DNA of 5,200 bases from an uncultured Roseburia sp. (GTDB taxonomy: Bacteria; Bacillota; Clostridia; Lachnospirales; Lachnospiraceae), in NCBI GenBank assembly GCA_910584215.1, contig CAJTYI010000130.1, positions 1 to 5,200 on the forward strand, given 5' to 3'. How positions within the stretch are numbered: the stretch's first letter is position 1; every line of letters begins with the position of its first letter. Below, piece by piece: positions 1-5,155 of this stretch. The notes beneath the pieces were generated by a model. It was not told the DNA's origin, searched no databases, and saw only the letters and a list, made by a program, of their open reading frames with translations. The position numbers were made by a program, and so were the translations under genes.

Positions 1-119
1 TCAACACTGAAAAGACGCGCAACCCGATGCCCCAAACGGCATGCGAGAACCCCTGACGTTTTTCCAGAGGGTCAAAAGACAAGTAGCACCTGCAGTTATA
101 CTGTCTGCCGGACGCCGCA
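1..119. other. Unassigned upstream tract, no recognised gene
   Basis: I recognise no gene or known riboswitch here. The minus strand is open from an ATG at 120-118 to a TGA at 3-1, which would give a 39-residue peptide ending in GASGCASFQC. It has no ribosome binding site and no family I can name. Several short dyads are present, such as ATGCC/GGCAT at 27-43 and CAGTTATACTG at 92-102. The tract could be a structured RNA, the edge of an intergenic repeat or simple spacer. Confidence 0.25.
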
Positions 120-148
120 TTTACGCTGTGAATATAAAAATATATAAC
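120..148 (+). promoter_or_regulatory. Candidate sigma-A promoter for the CLC transporter gene
   Basis: TTTACG at 120-125 is followed by exactly 17 bases and TATAAC at 143-148, matching the -35 and -10 consensus at four and five of six positions. Transcription would begin near 155 and leave a leader of about 90 bases before the ATG at 244. The surrounding sequence is AT-rich. This is inferred from consensus only. Confidence 0.5.
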
Positions 149-243
149 ACGACCGATCGAACAGCTCTGCATATTTATTCATTTTGACGATGCAAATTAA
201 TATAGCTAATAACCTATACGTTTATTGTAAATCAGGGAGATCT

Positions 244-1503
244 ATGAAGGATATTACAAAACATAAAATCAAACACAATTTAAAGCGCGCAGCGACTTCG
301 GTCAAATGGGTCGTCTTTGCCATTTTGTCCGGCATCGTCGTCGGACTGGCAGGCACTTTTTTCTCTTTTGGCATGTCCGTAGTCACACTGATGCGCATCA
401 AGAATCCGTGGCTGCTCTATTTGCTGCCTTTCGGCGGATTAATCATTGTCGGAAGCTACCGGTTGCTGCACGATGAAAAAGACACAGGTACAAATCTGGT
501 GCTCTCCGCCATCCATTCCGGCAATGAGCTGCCGCTTCGCATGGCGCCGCTGATCTTCCTTTCCACACTCGTCACCCACCTGTTCGGCGGTTCCGCCGGG
601 CGTGAAGGCGCTGCCCTGCAATTGGGCGGGAGCATCGGAAACGGACTAGGCTCTCTGTTTCACTTTGATGAGAAAGACAAGCACATTATGATTATGTGCG
701 GTATGAGCGCGGCTTTTTCCGCGCTGTTTGGCACGCCCATGGCCGCGGCGATCTTTTCGATGGAAGTCGTGAGCGTAGGCATTATGCACTATGCGGCCCT
801 GGTTCCGTGCGTCGTTTCCTCCCTGATTGCCAACGCCGTCGCCATGTCCTTTGGCGTTACCAAAGAGACTTTTTATTTACAGCATGTCCCTGCATTTACC
901 GTTGGTTCCGCCGTGCAGGTTACCCTGCTTGCCATCCTCTGTGCTCTGGTGAGCATCCTCTTTTGCATCCTGCTCCATCAGTCGGAACAGCTATACAAAA
1001 AGTTCTTTCAAAACCCCTATGCCAGAGTGTTTGCCGGCGGATGCATTTTGATCATCCTAACTCTGTTGGTGGGAAGCCGCGACTACAACGGCACTGGCAT
1101 GAATATCATCGAGCAATGCATGGAAGGCTCGGTGCGCCCGGAAGCCTTTCTCCTGAAAATGCTTTTTACCGCTGTCACGCTCGGCGCAGGATTTAAAGGC
1201 GGTGAGATCGTTCCCTCATTTTTTACCGGCGCAGCGTTTGGCTGTCTGTTTGGCCGCCTGACCGGATTTTCTCCGACACTTTGCTCCGCCGTCGGCATGA
1301 CCGCAATATTCTGTGGCGTCACCAATTGCCCGATCACCTCTCTGCTCATCAGTTTTGAGCTGTTCGGCTACGACGGAATGCCCTATTTTTTGCTTGCCAT
1401 CGCATTCAGTTACATGCTTTCCGGCTATTATGGACTCTACCACAGCCAGAAAATTATCTACTCCAAGTATAAAACCAATTATATCAACAAAAAAACACTG
1501 TGA
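244..1503 (+). CDS. CLC-family anion transporter, probable fluoride/proton antiporter type (CLC-F)
   Basis: An integral membrane CLC protein of 419 residues with many hydrophobic helices. The start is the ATG at 244 because AGGGAG (234-239) lies four bases upstream; the in-frame TTG at 184 and ATG at 190 have no comparable site. GREG at 119-122 supplies the gating glutamate, Glu121, within THLFGGSAGREGAALQLGG. The chloride-type first motif GSGIP is absent and the aligned region reads DTGTNLVL (80-87). The chloride-type GxFxP is replaced by KGGEIVP (318-324). The halves show the family's internal pseudo-repeat, with TGTN at 81-84 against TGMN at 284-287. As I remember the family, PLRMAPLIF, GGSAGREG and FKGGE are features of CLC-F proteins, which export fluoride in exchange for protons. 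That subtype is inference; membership of the CLC family is firm. No C-terminal CBS domains are present. The gene is monocistronic and convergent with the DUF1284 gene. Confidence 0.9.
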   Translation: MKDITKHKIKHNLKRAATSVKWVVFAILSGIVVGLAGTFFSFGMSVVTLMRIKNPWLLYLLPFGGLIIVGSYRLLHDEKDTGTNLVLSAIHSGNELPLRMAPLIFLSTLVTHLFGGSAGREGAALQLGGSIGNGLGSLFHFDEKDKHIMIMCGMSAAFSALFGTPMAAAIFSMEVVSVGIMHYAALVPCVVSSLIANAVAMSFGVTKETFYLQHVPAFTVGSAVQVTLLAILCALVSILFCILLHQSEQLYKKFFQNPYARVFAGGCILIILTLLVGSRDYNGTGMNIIEQCMEGSVRPEAFLLKMLFTAVTLGAGFKGGEIVPSFFTGAAFGCLFGRLTGFSPTLCSAVGMTAIFCGVTNCPITSLLISFELFGYDGMPYFLLAIAFSYMLSGYYGLYHSQKIIYSKYKTNYINKKTL

Positions 1504-1520
1504 CGGCATACCCTATACAA

Positions 1521-1552
1521 AGGAAAAGCCATCACCCTGCTAGGATGATGGC
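1521..1552 (-). terminator. Rho-independent terminator of the bioY-DUF1284 operon
   Basis: GCCATCA (1528-1534) pairs perfectly with TGATGGC (1546-1552). An inner CCT/AGG extension follows one mismatch and leaves a three-base loop. Read on the minus strand the hairpin is followed directly by TTTTCCTTT, so it should stop minus-strand transcripts. The TAG stop codon of the DUF1284 gene (1542-1540) lies in the apex, so the terminator includes the last codons of the gene. On the plus strand the following CTGTTCTGATT is only weakly T-rich, so it may act poorly for the CLC gene. Confidence 0.75.
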
Positions 1553-1977
1553 CTGTTCTGATTGACACAGCTTGCAAGCTGTGCAAGCAGATCTTCGTAT
1601 CTGCACAACCCCTGGGCGCGCCAGTCACATTTGCCGCAAAATTCCATGAATACCTCATGATTCATATGCTCTAACGCGTGACGGCAGAGCTCACGGTAAG
1701 AGTATTCCTCATTTTCTTTTAAATCAAAACGCTCCATTACCCTCCTGTCCTTTTCCACCACCTGATTGGCATTGTGGGAACAGGTTGCCTTGGACGTTTG
1801 ATTCGGGCAGTTTGCACAAATCATATCCGGTTTTGCCACGAGCACAAGGCGTTGGTTTGGGTCTTCCCGCAATGCTGACACAATGCGGGTCATGTTTTCG
1901 CAAAAAGCACCGCTGTAACCCTTTCCCTCGTAGAGCGAAGTACAGATGATATGATGCGCCCGAAATTCTTTATGCAT
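1540..1977 (-). CDS. DUF1284-like cysteine-rich protein, putative metal or Fe-S binding
   Basis: A soluble protein of 145 residues from the ATG at 1977-1975. This start is preferred because TAAGG lies eight bases upstream and because the family typically opens with an (L/F)RAHH motif, here FRAHHIIC at 5-12. A GTG at 2007 would add ten residues and overlap bioY. Ten cysteines include two similar clusters, C54-x2-C57-x8-C66 and C114-x2-C117-x7-C125, plus His8 and His9. That pattern suggests metal or iron-sulphur binding. It matches the DUF1284 family as I remember it, which is annotated as possibly iron-sulphur binding and has no established function. There is no signal peptide or membrane segment. 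The gene starts ten bases after bioY and almost certainly shares its biotin-controlled transcript. The family call is by pattern recognition; the function is unknown. Confidence 0.85.
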   Translation of the reverse strand: MHKEFRAHHIICTSLYEGKGYSGAFCENMTRIVSALREDPNQRLVLVAKPDMICANCPNQTSKATCSHNANQVVEKDRRVMERFDLKENEEYSYRELCRHALEHMNHEVFMEFCGKCDWRAQGLCRYEDLLAQLASCVNQNRPSS

Positions 1978-1987
1978 GTCAGATACC

Positions 1988-2569
1988 TTACCTTTCTCCC
2001 ATCTCACCAGTCCTCATCGTTCCATGGTTCTTTTCCGTCAATATGCGCGCGGCGAACAGTGCCTTGCGGACCGGCAGGGCAACCAAAAAAGCGCCCACCA
2101 CAGAGATCACATCTTTTACAAGATAGGGAACGGATACCGCCATAAAAGATACCGGGATGGAGGAGGAAGCCACCATGCTAAATTGAATCACCCCCAGTAG
2201 ATGACAGATGGCAAGTCCTGCCAATCCGAATAACAATCTGAGAATTATGTTTTTTTGCATCATGCCAACTCCGCAGAGCGCTGAGAGAAACAAAAATCCC
2301 CACAGGAAACCGCCGCTGAAACTTGCCAGCCACGAGGGGCCGCCTGTCATGCCTGCAAATACTGGAACGCCTACAGTGCCAAGCATAAGATAGATGACCA
2401 CAGAGGATAATCCCCGTTTCCAGCCAAGCACACATCCACATAGCGCTACGGCAAAAGTCTGTAGTGTTACCGGCACTCCGGTAGGCATGGGAATTGTCAG
2501 AATCGACAGCACACTCAATACCGCGGTAAACATTCCCACCATCACAATTGTTTTCGTTGAAATCTTCAT
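1988..2569 (-). CDS. bioY: BioY, substrate-binding S component of a biotin ECF transporter
   Basis: BioY is a membrane protein that captures biotin and works with the shared ECF ATPase and T subunits, which are not in this window. The protein is 193 residues, normal for the family, with about six hydrophobic helices. Family signatures are PMPTGVPVTLQTF near 27-39, YLMLGTVGVPVFAGMTGG at 60-77, GGFLWGF at 86-92 and PYLVKDV at 148-154. The ATG at 2569 is chosen because GGAGG (2580-2576) lies six bases upstream; the in-frame codon at 2596 would place that site inside the gene. The tail after residue 175 is polar and charged, as expected for a cytosolic end. It is first in an operon with the DUF1284 gene, with a BirA-type operator over its promoter, so it should be repressed when biotin is plentiful. 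No biotin synthesis genes are nearby, which fits uptake. Confidence 0.95.
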   Translation of the reverse strand: MKISTKTIVMVGMFTAVLSVLSILTIPMPTGVPVTLQTFAVALCGCVLGWKRGLSSVVIYLMLGTVGVPVFAGMTGGPSWLASFSGGFLWGFLFLSALCGVGMMQKNIILRLLFGLAGLAICHLLGVIQFSMVASSSIPVSFMAVSVPYLVKDVISVVGAFLVALPVRKALFAARILTEKNHGTMRTGEMGER

Positions 2570-2593
2570 ATTTTTCCTCCATGTAAATTTCTG

Positions 2594-2621
2594 CAAGTAC
2601 CTTAGAACTTCGGTTTACTTG
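2594..2621 (-). other. Possible hairpin in the bioY 5' leader
   Basis: In the bioY leader, CAAGTA pairs with TACTTG, followed by a two-base bulge, CC/GG pairs and a ten-base loop. It also contains AAGTAAACC, similar to one arm of the BirA operator about 90 bases upstream, but the partner arm is not at the same spacing. It lies 14 bases from the bioY Shine-Dalgarno. It may be a weak leader hairpin or chance. Confidence 0.3.
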
Positions 2622-2626
2622 TGATC

Positions 2627-2657
2627 AAAAAAGGCCGTCGCCTTTCGGCACGACCTT
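2627..2657 (-). terminator. Rho-independent terminator for trpBA, overlapping the bioY start site
   Basis: On the minus strand AAGGTCGTGCC (2657-2647), a GAAA tetraloop and GGCGACGGCCTT (2642-2631) form an 11-bp stem. It contains one G-U pair and one bulged G, and a run of six T ends at 2627. This is a strong intrinsic terminator for transcripts arriving from trpA. It lies downstream of the bioY -10 box, and its left arm covers the expected transcription start near 2651, so a transcript starting there lacks the outer part of the stem. Confidence 0.85.
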
Positions 2658-2686
2658 ATCTTACACATTTTTCCTTTAATTGTCAA
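2658..2686 (-). promoter_or_regulatory. bioY promoter
   Basis: On the minus strand a perfect TTGACA (2686-2681) is followed by 17 bases and TAAGAT (2663-2658), five of six matches to the -10 consensus. Transcription should start about 2651-2649, leaving a leader of about 80 bases before bioY. The -35 box lies inside the right arm of the BirA-type operator, the expected arrangement for repression by occlusion. Confidence 0.8.
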
Positions 2687-2712
2687 CCACTTTTTAATTC
2701 CGGTTTACAATT
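2678..2712 (-). promoter_or_regulatory. BirA (biotin repressor) operator
   Basis: On the minus strand AATTGTAAACC (2712-2702) and GGTTGACAATT (2688-2678) form an 11-bp inverted repeat with one mismatch, separated by 13 bases. The arms match the TTGTaAACC/GGTTtACAA half-sites known for biotin-responsive BirA in Firmicutes. The bioY -35 box is inside the right arm. In the known system, BirA charged with biotinyl-AMP dimerises, binds this dyad and blocks transcription. The birA gene itself is not in this window. Confidence 0.85.
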
Positions 2713-2753
2713 GTCCAAATTTCCACTGCTATCTCCATCAGTACTCATCGATT

Positions 2754-2784
2754 AGAGGCAGCTTTCATCGCGCAGCTGCCCTCT
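2754..2784. other. Hairpin between trpA and the bioY operator, no T-tract
   Basis: AGAGGCAGCT (2754-2763) pairs with AGCTGCCCTCT (2774-2784), leaving one bulged base and a ten-base loop. Neither strand has a T-run after it, so it is not a standard intrinsic terminator. It may protect the 3' end of trpA mRNA or cause pausing. The rest of 2713-2839 shows no gene that I can support. Confidence 0.4.
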
Positions 2785-2839
2785 TCTATGTCAATGTCAA
2801 TCATCTGTCTTTCTGCTTGAAAACACGTTTTCGCAGGCA

Positions 2840-3631
2840 TTATTGATTCAGTGCTCTCTTAAACTCCCGGCAGTAATCTTCAGCTGCTTGCGGCGCAAAG
2901 TCATTCTCATCGAGCAGTTTCATCAAATGACTTCCGACGATGACACCGTCAATCAAATCTATAAGCGGTTTTACATCCGCCGCGGTGCGAATCTCAAATC
3001 CCATCATAACCGGAATCTTAGCGGCTGCCTTTACCTGCCCAAAACACGGCTCCACCTCTTTATAAATGTCCATGTTCTGCCCTGTCACACCCATGGAAGA
3101 AACGTAATATACAAATCCCCTGGCGTTTTCCAACAATTTGGGAATCCTGTCGCCCGATTCGGGAGAAACAAGCGGAATCAAGATCGTTTGCTCAGATACA
3201 TCTAAAAATCGCCTGATTTCCTCCTGCTCCTCATAGGGCAGATCAGGAATAATCAGCCCGTCTACCCCCGCCTCTTCGCACCTCCTTACAAACGCTTCTA
3301 CGCCGTAATGAAGCACCGTGTTATAATACAGCATAAATACGATCGGAAGTGTGAGACCTTGCGCGCGCACTTCCTCCAACATGGAAAAAATTCCCTTAAC
3401 CGTAGCTCCGCTGCACAGTGCACGATAGGATGCCTCCTGTATCACCGGTCCATCCGCAATCGGGTCTGAAAACGGTATTCCAAGCTCCACCACATCGGCG
3501 CCACCCCTCTCCTGCGCCAGCAAAAGCTCTTTTGTCGCTGCCAAGTCGGGCAGACCGGCAGTGATATATGTGATAAATGCTTTCTCTTTTCTTTCTCTCA
3601 ACTGTTTCATTTTCTCTTCGATACGATTCAT
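2840..3631 (-). CDS. trpA: Tryptophan synthase alpha subunit
   Basis: TrpA cleaves indole-3-glycerol phosphate to indole and glyceraldehyde 3-phosphate and channels indole to TrpB in the cytosolic alpha2-beta2 complex. The 263-residue TIM-barrel protein is full length. Catalytic Glu49 (ELGIPFSDP) and Asp60 (IADGP) fall at exactly the E. coli numbers, as do Tyr175, Thr183 and Gly184 (SSMGVTG). The oddity is in the phosphate-binding loop: residues 211-215 read GFEIR, whereas most homologues have Gly at 213 (GFGI). Codon 213 is GAG at 2995-2993. The ATG at 3631 has GGAGG nine bases upstream. The gene follows trpB after an 80-base gap, wider than the usual near overlap, with no promoter or terminator recognisable between them. 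The identity is certain; full activity is less so because of residue 213. Confidence 0.97.
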   Translation of the reverse strand: MNRIEEKMKQLRERKEKAFITYITAGLPDLAATKELLLAQERGGADVVELGIPFSDPIADGPVIQEASYRALCSGATVKGIFSMLEEVRAQGLTLPIVFMLYYNTVLHYGVEAFVRRCEEAGVDGLIIPDLPYEEQEEIRRFLDVSEQTILIPLVSPESGDRIPKLLENARGFVYYVSSMGVTGQNMDIYKEVEPCFGQVKAAAKIPVMMGFEIRTAADVKPLIDLIDGVIVGSHLMKLLDENDFAPQAAEDYCREFKRALNQ

Positions 3632-3711
3632 TGCACGATTCCTCCATTTCCTAATCCTAGTCCTGTCAAGCTAAGCCAAATCTATTTTTCTGCTATAGCG
3701 GGCATTTTTAC

Positions 3712-4923
3712 TTAATTGAGATAACCTTTCCCGGCCAGATAATCAGATATCGTATTGACGTCTTTATCGCCGCGTCCTGACAGGCAGATTACCATCACCT
3801 GCTGCGATGCCGGCCCGGCGCCCAATGTCTCTCTTTGCTCTCTCGCATATTTTAAGGCATATGCCACGGCATGAGCACTCTCAATGGCCGGAATAATCCC
3901 CTCCACCCGGCATAACTCCATAAGTGCATCCATTGCCTCCACATCAGTGACCGTCACATACTGTGCGCGGCCGCTGTCGCGCAGATAGGAATGTTCCGGC
4001 CCGACACCCGGATAATCCAACCCCGCGGAAATCGAATGTGCCAGCTGTATGTTTCCGTCCTCATCCTGCAACAGGTACGAGCGCATACCGTGCAGTACCC
4101 CCGGCTCACCTTTTGCCATGGCGGACGCGTGCTCCCCGCTCTCTATGCCCTTTCCTCCGGCCTCCACACCGATCAGCTTGACATCCGCTTCCCCGATAAA
4201 CTCGGCAAACATGCCGATTGCATTGGAGCCTCCGCCCACACATGCCATTACCACGTCCGGCAGCCTGCCCTCCGCCTCCACGATCTGCCGCTTGGCCTCA
4301 CGGCTGATGACAGACTGAAACTCCTTGACAATCTTAGGATAAGGATACGGTCCCACCGCAGAGCCGATCACATAAAAGGTATCCTCCGAAGTCTTTGCCC
4401 ATGTGCGAATTGCTTCGTTTGTCGCATCCTTTAAGGTATTGCTGCCGGAACGCACACTGACGACCTTAGCGCCCAACATCTCCATGCGCATCACATTCAA
4501 CGCCTGCCGTTTGATATCTTCCTCCCCCATAAAAATGGTACACTCCATATCAAACAGCGCTGCACCGGTGGCAGTCGCCACACCGTGCTGCCCGGCCCCG
4601 GTCTCCGCAATCACTTTTTTCTTGCCCATGCGCTTTGCCAGAAGAATCTGACCGATCACGTTATTGATCTTGTGCGCTCCGGTATGGTTTAAATCCTCGC
4701 GCTTAAAATAGAGTTTCATGCCGTATTTTTCGCTGAGCCGCTCTGCAAAATAGAGCGGTGTCTCGCGGCCGACATATTGTTTCAAGTAATAGCGGTACTG
4801 CCTTAAAAACTCCGGGTCGCGCAATGCCTGTTCGTACGCCTCATCCAGTTCATTCAAGGTATTCATGAGCGATTCCGCCACATACTGCCCGCCAAATTCT
4901 CCGTAATATGCTTTCTGATTCAT
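3712..4923 (-). CDS. trpB: Tryptophan synthase beta subunit
   Basis: TrpB is the PLP enzyme that joins indole, delivered by TrpA, with L-serine to give L-tryptophan. The 403-residue protein is standard TrpB1 length. The PLP lysine is Lys85 in HTGAHKINN, catalytic Glu107 sits in AETGAGQHGVA, the PLP phosphate loop is GGGSNAIG (230-237), Asp303 of the COMM region sits in SAGLDYPG, and the PLP-pyridine serine is in LSGRGDKD. The N-terminal YYGEFGGQYV is the normal family opening. I chose the ATG at 4923-4921 because GGAGGG ends four bases upstream; the ATG at 4935 would put that site inside the gene. The start overlaps the TGA of an upstream short frame as ATGA, a sign of translational coupling. 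The gene appears intact, with trpA downstream on the same strand. Confidence 0.97.
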   Translation of the reverse strand: MNQKAYYGEFGGQYVAESLMNTLNELDEAYEQALRDPEFLRQYRYYLKQYVGRETPLYFAERLSEKYGMKLYFKREDLNHTGAHKINNVIGQILLAKRMGKKKVIAETGAGQHGVATATGAALFDMECTIFMGEEDIKRQALNVMRMEMLGAKVVSVRSGSNTLKDATNEAIRTWAKTSEDTFYVIGSAVGPYPYPKIVKEFQSVISREAKRQIVEAEGRLPDVVMACVGGGSNAIGMFAEFIGEADVKLIGVEAGGKGIESGEHASAMAKGEPGVLHGMRSYLLQDEDGNIQLAHSISAGLDYPGVGPEHSYLRDSGRAQYVTVTDVEAMDALMELCRVEGIIPAIESAHAVAYALKYAREQRETLGAGPASQQVMVICLSGRGDKDVNTISDYLAGKGYLN

Positions 4924-5070
4924 TTTTCCCTCCATCGTAAGGTTCTCTCCACCTTATCTATCACTTTCATATTTATGTTTCCTAACCCCTGCCGTACACT
5001 TCGCACCGCCTGGACAAATGCCATTTGCATCTGATAGCTTTTTCCCGTTGCTTTCAGACTGTGGGGCGTC
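4920..5070 (-). pseudogene. Probable frameshifted 3' remnant of trpF upstream of trpB
   Basis: One minus-strand frame reads ESNGKK (GAA at 5055). After the run of five A (5043-5039), the neighbouring frame continues with MAFVQAVRSVRQ and runs to a TGA at 4922-4920. TrpF proteins usually end with a stretch like SSGVE(T/S)(D/N)GKKD...FV.AVR, so removing one A would restore a TrpF-like C-terminus. The TGA overlaps the trpB ATG as ATGA, and trpF directly before trpB is the common gene order. No TrpF-like sequence is seen further upstream, and a TAG lies just upstream of the second frame. A shorter reading is a 16-codon leader peptide from the ATG at 4970, containing one Trp codon. The homology is short and judged from memory, so it is tentative. 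Confidence 0.4.
4938..4956 (-). promoter_or_regulatory. Small hairpin just upstream of the trpB ribosome binding site
   Basis: On the minus strand TAAGGT and ACCTTA form a 6-bp stem around the loop GGAGAGA, ending 14 bases before the trpB ATG. A GGAG-like site displayed in a loop could affect ribosome loading or bind a regulator. It is not a T-box: there is no matching antiterminator or long leader. Confidence 0.3.
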
Positions 5071-5074
5071 TAAT

Positions 5075-5102
5075 ATCATATATCACTGTTGCCCCCTGTC
5101 TA
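5075..5102 (-). promoter_or_regulatory. Candidate promoter for trpBA
   Basis: On the minus strand TAGACA (5102-5097) is followed by 16 bases and TATGAT (5080-5075), each five of six matches to consensus. It sits between the upstream terminator hairpin and trpB, so it would explain how trpBA is transcribed. The leader would be about 145 bases. No Trp T-box core or TRAP-type GAG/UAG repeat array is visible in it. Confidence 0.45.
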
Positions 5103-5128
5103 TCTTGCCGCATGGCCGACGTATGCAT

Positions 5129-5154
5129 AAAAAAGAATCACTCCGTGATTCTTT
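5129..5154 (-). terminator. Rho-independent terminator upstream of trpBA
   Basis: AAAGAATCAC (5132-5141) and GTGATTCTTT (5145-5154) form a perfect 10-bp stem. Its three-base loop is GGA on the minus strand, where a run of six T overlaps the stem end (5134-5129). It should end minus-strand transcription entering from outside the window, separating trpBA from upstream genes. The plus-strand side has no usable T-run. Confidence 0.75.
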
Positions 5155-5155
5155 G

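Noticed and set aside
184..243. An upstream extension of the CLC gene by 20 residues from TTG at 184 or ATG at 190
   Set aside because: No ribosome binding site precedes these codons and the added residues are polar and unlike the family, while ATG at 244 has AGGGAG four bases upstream.
1..243. A crcB-type fluoride riboswitch in front of the CLC gene
   Set aside because: I could not match the conserved GGNGATG...CTGATGNCNCC core anywhere in the leader. A covariance search would be decisive.
696..1196. A long plus-strand open frame inside the CLC gene
   Set aside because: It is an out-of-frame shadow of a clear CLC coding region. The antisense frames inside trpB and trpA are rejected for the same reason.
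2789..2800. Tandem TTGACA boxes on the minus strand after trpA as a promoter
   Set aside because: No -10-like hexamer lies 16-18 bases downstream of either copy.
2819..2832. GAAAACACGTTTTC palindrome after trpA as a CcpA cre site
   Set aside because: The spacing of the central CG and flanking bases does not fit the 14-base cre consensus, so it is more likely a chance AT-rich dyad.
3664..3669. TTGACA between trpB and trpA as a trpA promoter
   Set aside because: The sequence 17 bases downstream is TGGAGG, the trpA ribosome site region, and not a -10 box.
4924..4935. ATG at 4935 as the trpB start
   Set aside because: It would place the GGAGGG Shine-Dalgarno inside the gene. The ATG at 4923 begins the protein at the usual TrpB N-terminus.
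4936..5128. A tryptophan T-box or TRAP-binding leader upstream of trpB
   Set aside because: AAGGTGGAGAGAACCTT only superficially resembles the T-box sequence AAGGGTGGTACC. There is no AGTA specifier region, no leader terminator between the T-box-like string and trpB, and no GAG/UAG repeat array.
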